DNA of 10,657 nt from assembly GCF_901212495.1 (NCBI RefSeq), contig NZ_CAAKNY010000066.1:1-10657 (forward strand). Direction: 5' to 3'. The position numbers and the translations under genes were made by a program. The notes under the pieces were generated by a model. The model was not told where the DNA came from and ran no database searches. It saw only the letters and a program-made list of their open reading frames with translations. Shown here one piece after another: positions 6,693-10,657 of this stretch (positions within the stretch are counted from its first letter, which is position 1; each line of letters begins with the position of its first letter). The DNA is from Collinsella aerofaciens. Lineage in GTDB: Bacteria; Actinomycetota; Coriobacteriia; Coriobacteriales; Coriobacteriaceae.

Positions 6693-6754
6693 GGCGCACA
6701 CCTCCAAGGCGACTCTATCGCCATATCCCCTGGAGTGTGCGCCTCTTTTGTTTT
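6693..6754 (+). terminator. Rho-independent terminator after IID
   Basis: GGCGCACACCTCCA (6693-6706) pairs with TGGAGTGTGCGCC (6731-6743) over 13 bp with one bulged C. A second small stem, GGCGA/TCGCC (6708-6712 with 6718-6722), sits in the loop. TCTTTTGTTTT follows. It ends the GH35-IIB-IIC-IID transcript, or at least attenuates the flow into the TPR-IIA-gntR genes. Confidence 0.88.
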
Positions 6755-6838
6755 GTCGGACACCGCTGTTTATAGGCGGTTGTGCAGCCATCGTGTTGGA
6801 TTAATTCATTAAGGCTGCCTTGAAGGGAATATAGTGCA

Positions 6839-7462
6839 ATGCCATTTTGGATCGTCCTGTTCATTTGTGTTGTCGTGGCTTATTTCGCTGTGACCGAAGG
6901 TGCGAAAAAATACTTCGATATGAAATTGCAGGTATTGTTTAACTTGGGCTTATACCAAGATTGCATAGACCTGCTCGATCGCAAGCTTGCGCGTATAGTC
7001 ATGTCTACGTATAAGCAGTATTACCTGCGTTTCACGATCTATGAAGCTGCTGATATGGACGCATATGCAGATCGAATGCTTGACCACTTGCTGGAGATGT
7101 CGTGCAGCGATAAGCAACGTCGACAGCTTACGGTTCGCGCCTTTAATTTCTATATCAAGACAGGTGACCGGAAGCGGGCAGCGTCCATGTTGGAAGATAT
7201 GCGCCCCGTCGTGTCGAAGGGCATTTTGGCGGACAGTCAATTGACCTACGACATAGTCTTTCGCCATCGGCATGATAAGATCGATGAGATGGAAGCTATG
7301 CTAGATACGAACGACCTTGGGTTACGCGGAAAGCTCTATCTGCTGCTCGCATATCAATATGAGAGCAGCGGGAACAAGGGCGAAGCACTTAGATATCGCA
7401 ACCTTGAAAAGCAGCTTAGAGACGCCCACAGACCTCCCACGATAAAGCAAAATACTCTCTAA
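6839..7462 (+). CDS. Unrecognised membrane-anchored TPR-like protein
   Basis: I do not recognise this 207-aa protein. Residues 2-18 form one hydrophobic helix, followed by a positive stretch (GAKKYF), which suggests an N-terminal anchor with the remainder in the cytoplasm. The rest is helical with TPR-like helix pairs around residues 33-50 (LFNLGLYQDCIDLLDRKL), 101-121 (AFNFYIKTGD...ASMLEDM) and 168-193 (LLLAYQYESSGNKGEALRYR and onward). AAGGGA at 6823-6828 precedes the ATG. It sits between the IID terminator and IIA, 78 bp before IIA, an unusual place for an extra gene in a mannose-family PTS cluster. It has AT-leaning codons like IIA and GntR. TPR folds mediate protein contacts, so it could tether or regulate the PTS or another partner at the membrane; that is inference only. 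Confidence 0.88.
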   Translation: MPFWIVLFICVVVAYFAVTEGAKKYFDMKLQVLFNLGLYQDCIDLLDRKLARIVMSTYKQYYLRFTIYEAADMDAYADRMLDHLLEMSCSDKQRRQLTVRAFNFYIKTGDRKRAASMLEDMRPVVSKGILADSQLTYDIVFRHRHDKIDEMEAMLDTNDLGLRGKLYLLLAYQYESSGNKGEALRYRNLEKQLRDAHRPPTIKQNTL

Positions 7463-7540
7463 ATGTTAATGATGCAGCGGTCGTAAGAGCCTTTTGGGGT
7501 TCTTTGGCTAGAGAAAGCGAACGATAGAAAGGTAGATAAA

Positions 7541-7969
7541 ATGATTGGATTTGTACTAACTGGTCACGGTCAGTTTGCAACTGGTTTGAAAAGCGCTGTG
7601 GATATGGTTGCCGGCGAACAGCCTAATTTTGAGGTAGTTCCTTTTGCGGGCTCGGAGGCGGTTACGTTTGGTGATGATTTGCGAACCTGCATTGCCGAGA
7701 TGCGTCAAGCTTGTGATGGCGTATTGGTGTTTGTTGATTTGCTTGGCGGTACTCCGTTCAATCAAGCTATCCCAATGACGACTAAGCTCGATAACGTGAC
7801 CGTTGTCACCGGAACAAATCTGCCTATGTTGGTGGAGCTCGTTATGACGCGTGCGTTTGGAGATCCAACGCTTGATGAACTTGCCGAACGCGCACGGGTT
7901 GTTGGTCGTGAGGGAGTCGATCTCAAGAAACTCGAGATTGCTGACGATGATGAAGACGATGAGCTGTAG
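7541..7969 (+). CDS. PTS mannose-family EIIA component
   Basis: This 142-aa cytoplasmic EIIA receives phosphate from HPr. The motif GFVLTGHGQFATG contains the phosphorylated His9, and FVDLLGGTPFNQA (64-76) is the conserved ManX/AgaF-type block. GTNLPMLVELVM is also typical. It is the only IIA in the window, so it must serve the IIB at 4376 despite being separated from IIC/IID by a terminator and the TPR-like gene. The C-terminus ends in a highly acidic tail (ADDDEDDEL) that resembles the IIC tail (DDDDEL). GAAAGG before the ATG serves as the ribosome binding site. The gntR gene begins 87 bp downstream, with no terminator visible between them. Confidence 0.95.
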   Translation: MIGFVLTGHGQFATGLKSAVDMVAGEQPNFEVVPFAGSEAVTFGDDLRTCIAEMRQACDGVLVFVDLLGGTPFNQAIPMTTKLDNVTVVTGTNLPMLVELVMTRAFGDPTLDELAERARVVGREGVDLKKLEIADDDEDDEL

Positions 7970-8056
7970 TGTCGCTATTAGCCCATTTATTGGACATGTT
8001 GATGCATTACCTGAAGGCTGAAGTACTGGTCAATTGCTAATTTCGTGGAGAACATC

Positions 8057-8791
8057 ATGACGTGCAAGAGGCACAGGCAACCGCTATATGACCAGCTCGT
8101 AGATATTCTGATCGATAAAATTGATCATGAATATCAGCCAGGTGATTTGATTTCGTCCGAACGTGAACTTGCCGAACGTTACGGGCTTTCGCGGTCGACT
8201 GTCCGGCTTGCAATTCAGGAACTTGAGTATCTTGGTCGGATTGTGCGAAAACAAGGTCGCGGTACGTTTGTTGCCGATCGACTAGCCCAAGCAACTAATC
8301 TTACCCAATCGTACAGTTTTACTGAACAGATGAAAGCGATGGGCCGGCTGCCAGAAACAACCATCTTAGAGTTCTGTGAAATGGAAGCAGATAAAACACT
8401 CTCGATACAAATGGGGATTCGTTTGGGTGAAAAGGTATTAAAACTCAAGCGTTTACGGATGGCAGATGGTATACCCATGATGGTTGAGCGTAGCTATCTT
8501 CCAGCAAGGCTCTTTATTTCACTCAAGCGTCCTCTGCTCGAACAGAAGCCCCTTTACGATGTTATTGAGCAGGATTATCAGCAGAAAATTCGAGTAGCGG
8601 ATGAGGAGTTCTCTGCGGGTATAGCACGTCCATGTGATGCTCGGCTTCTAGGTATTGGTGAAGGTGCACCAGTTCTGGACATAGTCCGAACTACTCACAA
8701 CACCCAAAATGATGTTGTCGAGTTTACGCTTTCGGTGGCTCGTGCGGACAAGTTTAAGTACAGGATTTCTCATTATCGAGATACTGTGTGA
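8057..8791 (+). CDS. GntR-family (HutC subfamily, UTRA domain) transcriptional regulator
   Basis: This 244-aa DNA-binding regulator has an N-terminal winged helix (about residues 9-77) with PLYDQLVDILIDKI, SSERELAERYGLSRSTVRLA and RKQGRGTFVA. A UTRA effector domain (about 95-240) includes KVLKLKRLRMADGIPMMVER and FTLSVARADKF. HutC/NagR-type regulators bind sugar phosphates such as GlcNAc-6-P and repress amino-sugar genes; BgaR of S. pneumoniae and GnbR of L. casei are the positional equivalents. I prefer the ATG at 8057 over the in-frame GTG at 8045, because GGAG at 8047-8050 lies 6 bases before the ATG. Codon use is noticeably richer in AT than in the flanking agaS. The likely target is the dyad at 2338-2361, with weaker half-site matches before agaS and nagA. 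Confidence 0.92.
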   Translation: MTCKRHRQPLYDQLVDILIDKIDHEYQPGDLISSERELAERYGLSRSTVRLAIQELEYLGRIVRKQGRGTFVADRLAQATNLTQSYSFTEQMKAMGRLPETTILEFCEMEADKTLSIQMGIRLGEKVLKLKRLRMADGIPMMVERSYLPARLFISLKRPLLEQKPLYDVIEQDYQQKIRVADEEFSAGIARPCDARLLGIGEGAPVLDIVRTTHNTQNDVVEFTLSVARADKFKYRISHYRDTV

Positions 8792-8841
8792 TCGGATACG
8801 AGTGCCAACGAAAGAAAAACAGCCTATGACTACTACTCGAT

Positions 8842-8871
8842 TTGACTTTTCAGATTAAGTCTTTGTATACC
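8842..8871 (+). promoter_or_regulatory. Candidate promoter of agaS
   Basis: TTGACT (8842-8847) and TATACC (8866-8871) are separated by 18 bp. The -10 region overlaps ATACCAG, the half-site found in the candidate operator upstream of the GH35 gene, so GntR control is possible. GAGG at 8891-8894 is the ribosome binding site of agaS. Confidence 0.6.
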
Positions 8872-8902
8872 AGACAATTTAGTAAAGAAAGAGGTATTAG
8901 AA

Positions 8903-10069
8903 ATGTTCGAGAAGAGTGTCGAGGAGCTCACCGAGCTCGGCGCCCAGATCACCACGGCCGAGATTGCTCAGCAGCCCGAGCTTTGGCGTGATACGTTCAA
9001 CATCTATCGTGAGAACAAGGAGGCCATCGAGGCCTTTCTGGCCGAGGCTCGCGCCATGGGCGAGGGCCGTCTGTCCGTTGTCTTCACCGGTGCCGGTACG
9101 TCTGACTACGTTGGCGATACCTGCGCCCCGTACCTGCGTCACGCTGGCAACACTGATCTCTACGACTTTAAGCCCATCGCCACGACCGACATCGTGAGCG
9201 CCCCGCGCGACTTCCTGCGCGCCGAGGATCCCACGCTCGTGGTTTCCTTTGCCCGCTCTGGCAACAGCCCCGAGAGCCTTGCCGCCGTTGCCGTTGCCAA
9301 GGAGCTCGTCCACAACGTTAAATTCCTCAACATCACCTGCGCTCCCGAGGGCAAGCTCGCCGTCGAGTCTGCCGATGATCCCAACGCGCTGACGCTGCTC
9401 ATCCCGCGCGCCAACGACAAGGGCTTCGCCATGACCGGTTCCTACACCTGCATGACCCTGCTCTCTACCCTCATCTTTGACGAGGCTTCGGATGAGCAGA
9501 AGGCCGAGTGGGTCGAGACGATTGCCAAGATGGGCGAGGAGGTCATTTCCCGTGAGCCCGAGGTCGCCGATTACCTGGCTGGCGACTTCAACCGCGTGAC
9601 CTACTTGGGTTCTGGCTCCTTCGGTGGCCTTGCCCAGGAGAGCCAGCTCAAGATCCTCGAGCTCGCTCACGGTCTGGTCGCCACTTCCTACGACACCTCC
9701 ATGGGCTATCGTCACGGACCCAAGTCCTTCGTCGACGACAAGACCCTCGTGTTCGTGTTCGTCAACAACGATGCCTACACCCGTCAGTACGATATCGACA
9801 TCCTCAACGAGATCGGTGGTGACGAGATCGCTCAGCACACCGTTGCCGTTCAGCAGGAAGGTACCACCGTCTATGAGGGTGAGTCCTTCACCTTTAAGGG
9901 CTACGAGGCACTTCCCGAGGGCTACCTCGCCCTGCCGTTCGTGATGTTTGCCCAGGCTATCAGCCTGCTCAACTCCGTGCGCGTGGGCAACACGCCCGAT
10001 ACGCCGAGCCCCACCGGCACGGTCAACCGCGTGGTTAAGGGCGTGACGATTCACCCCTTCACCGCTTAA
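8903..10069 (+). CDS. agaS: AgaS: galactosamine-6-phosphate deaminase/isomerase (SIS domains)
   Basis: This 388-aa protein has two SIS sugar-phosphate domains. TGAGTSDYVG (62-71) and SFARSGNSPES (115-125) form the first phosphate-binding region. YLGSGSFGGLAQESQLKILE (234-253), SYDTSMGYRHGPKS (262-275) and the late SPTGTVNRVVKGV block are characteristic of AgaS. AgaS/GnbE converts galactosamine-6-phosphate to tagatose-6-phosphate plus ammonia. It works after NagA, which is the next gene downstream beyond a terminator. It is cytoplasmic and of full family length. High GC content and biased codons mark it as a well-expressed resident gene, unlike the AT-leaning gntR in front of it. Its own promoter is likely (8842-8871). 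A 385-codon antisense frame over the same region is a codon-bias artefact. Confidence 0.95.
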   Translation: MFEKSVEELTELGAQITTAEIAQQPELWRDTFNIYRENKEAIEAFLAEARAMGEGRLSVVFTGAGTSDYVGDTCAPYLRHAGNTDLYDFKPIATTDIVSAPRDFLRAEDPTLVVSFARSGNSPESLAAVAVAKELVHNVKFLNITCAPEGKLAVESADDPNALTLLIPRANDKGFAMTGSYTCMTLLSTLIFDEASDEQKAEWVETIAKMGEEVISREPEVADYLAGDFNRVTYLGSGSFGGLAQESQLKILELAHGLVATSYDTSMGYRHGPKSFVDDKTLVFVFVNNDAYTRQYDIDILNEIGGDEIAQHTVAVQQEGTTVYEGESFTFKGYEALPEGYLALPFVMFAQAISLLNSVRVGNTPDTPSPTGTVNRVVKGVTIHPFTA

Positions 10070-10087
10070 TCGCGTCCCCCTGTAAGG

Positions 10088-10130
10088 GCGCCCGTCCGCT
10101 CATAACGGCGGGCGGGCGCTTTTTGTTTTT
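10088..10130 (+). terminator. Rho-independent terminator of agaS
   Basis: GCGCCCGTCCGC (10088-10099) pairs with GCGGGCGGGCGC (10108-10119) over 12 bp with a single T-G wobble. TTTTTGTTTTT follows. It separates agaS from nagA, so nagA needs its own promoter. Confidence 0.92.
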
Positions 10131-10132
10131 AC

Positions 10133-10160
10133 TTGGACCAGGTATAAGCATCACTATATA
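10133..10160 (+). promoter_or_regulatory. Promoter of nagA-yhcH
   Basis: TTGGAC (10133-10138) and TATATA (10155-10160) are separated by 16 bp, directly behind the agaS terminator. The -35 region overlaps TTGGACCAGG, which holds an ACCAG half-site like that before agaS, so shared GntR control is possible. AAGGAG at 10177-10182 precedes the nagA ATG. Confidence 0.7.
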
Positions 10161-10187
10161 CAACTGCTTTAGAAGCAAGGAGTGCAT

Positions 10188-10657
10188 ATGAGCACGTATG
10201 CTATCAAGGCCGACAAGTTCTTTTTGCCGGCGGGGCCGCAGCTGGGCGGCTACCTCATGGTCGAAGACGGCGTCTTTGGCGCCTGGCGGGCCGACGAGCC
10301 CGCTTGCGAGATCAAGGATTACTCGGGTACATGGATTGCGCCGGGCATGGTGGACACCCATATTCATGGCTTCTATAACCATGCCACGACCGATAACGAT
10401 GCCGAGGGCATCAACATCAGCTCGACCGAGCTCGCCCGCCGCGGCACCACCAGCTGGCTGCCTACGACCTTCACCGACGGCGTGGAGCAGATCAGGGACG
10501 CCTGCGCCGCCATCGCACAGGCGGACGAAGAACGTGGCCCCGAGTTCTGCGGTGCCCGCATCCAGGGCATCTACCTGGAGGGCCCGTTCTTCACCATGAA
10601 GCACGTGGGCGCCCAGAACCCCGCTTTTCTGATCGACCCCTCCGAGGAGGTCTTCGA
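10188..10657 (+). CDS. nagA: N-acetylhexosamine-6-phosphate deacetylase, N-terminal part (continues at 1-730)
   Basis: This is the first 156 codons of nagA, running off the end of the window without a stop. The start ATG has AAGGAG 5 bases upstream. GMVDTHIHG gives the amidohydrolase HxH metal motif (His58, His60). GIYLEGPFF gives Glu131, equivalent to the metal-binding Glu131 of E. coli NagA. The last 30 bases repeat the first 30 of the window, and the frame carries straight on at base 2 (Leu148), yielding a 389-aa protein when the ends are joined. It lies 118 bp after agaS and is separated from it by a terminator. In the cell it should deacetylate GalNAc-6-P and/or GlcNAc-6-P. Confidence 0.95.
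   Translation, partial: MSTYAIKADKFFLPAGPQLGGYLMVEDGVFGAWRADEPACEIKDYSGTWIAPGMVDTHIHGFYNHATTDNDAEGINISSTELARRGTTSWLPTTFTDGVEQIRDACAAIAQADEERGPEFCGARIQGIYLEGPFFTMKHVGAQNPAFLIDPSEEVF
10628..10657. repeat. Terminal direct repeat, right copy (circular overlap)
   Basis: This is identical to bases 1-30 in the same orientation. The base before it (10627) and the base after the left copy (31) continue nagA correctly, so the window's two ends read as one continuous gene. Confidence 0.97.

Noticed and set aside
5078..6791. Long minus-strand frames opposite IIC and IID (255 and 247 codons)
   Set aside because: They overlap well-supported PTS genes, show no family motif, and arise from the same codon-bias effect.
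7959..8021. 20-codon frame starting inside the end of IIA, mirroring the IIC/IID overlap
   Set aside because: Too short, no domain, no dedicated ribosome binding site; probably a by-product of the DDEL codons.
8897..10054. 385-codon open frame on the minus strand opposite agaS
   Set aside because: It is fully antisense to a clear AgaS protein. The product is low-complexity in Gly, Val, Glu and Leu with no recognisable domain. Biased GC-rich codons on the plus strand produce such frames.

Overview
This window looks like DNA from a gut actinobacterium of the Collinsella / Coriobacteriia type. The basis is GC-rich, strongly biased codon use in nagA, yhcH, agaS and the PTS IIC/IID genes, together with a mannose-family PTS, a mucin-sugar gene set and Collinsella-like gene order. 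The taxon is an inference from sequence style, not from a search.

Functionally it is one catabolic locus for beta-1,3-galactosyl amino-sugars. From left to right it holds: the 3' part of nagA (N-acetyl-hexosamine-6-P deacetylase); a YhcH/YiaL cupin; tandem hairpins ending in a terminator; tRNA-Thr(CGT) on the minus strand, with its own promoter and terminator; a PTS IIB-like gene whose active-site His is Tyr; a 412-bp AT-rich gene-free regulatory segment; an intracellular GH35 beta-galactosidase; PTS IIB, IIC and IID; a strong terminator; an unrecognised membrane-anchored TPR-like protein; PTS IIA; a GntR/UTRA regulator; agaS (galactosamine-6-P deaminase/isomerase); a terminator; and the 5' part of nagA. 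The gene set matches the Lactobacillus casei gnbREFGBCDA operon for galacto-N-biose/lacto-N-biose and the pneumococcal bgaC-PTS-agaS cluster. The inferred pathway is PTS uptake of Gal-beta-1,3-GalNAc/GlcNAc or free GalNAc, GH35 cleavage, NagA deacetylation, and AgaS conversion of galactosamine-6-P to tagatose-6-P plus ammonia. Tagatose-6-P kinase, aldolase, mutarotase and NagB are not in the window.

The most striking structural fact is that the first 30 bases are identical to the last 30. Joining the ends across this overlap restores one uninterrupted nagA frame of 389 codons with every expected catalytic residue. The window therefore reads as a closed 10,627-bp circle, or as one unit of a tandem array, that carries the locus but no recognisable replication, mobilisation or recombinase gene. 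A short-repeat assembly artefact must be excluded.

The other points worth a second look are the His-to-Tyr IIB paralogue, the TPR-like membrane protein embedded among the PTS genes, and an operator-like dyad upstream of the GH35 gene.
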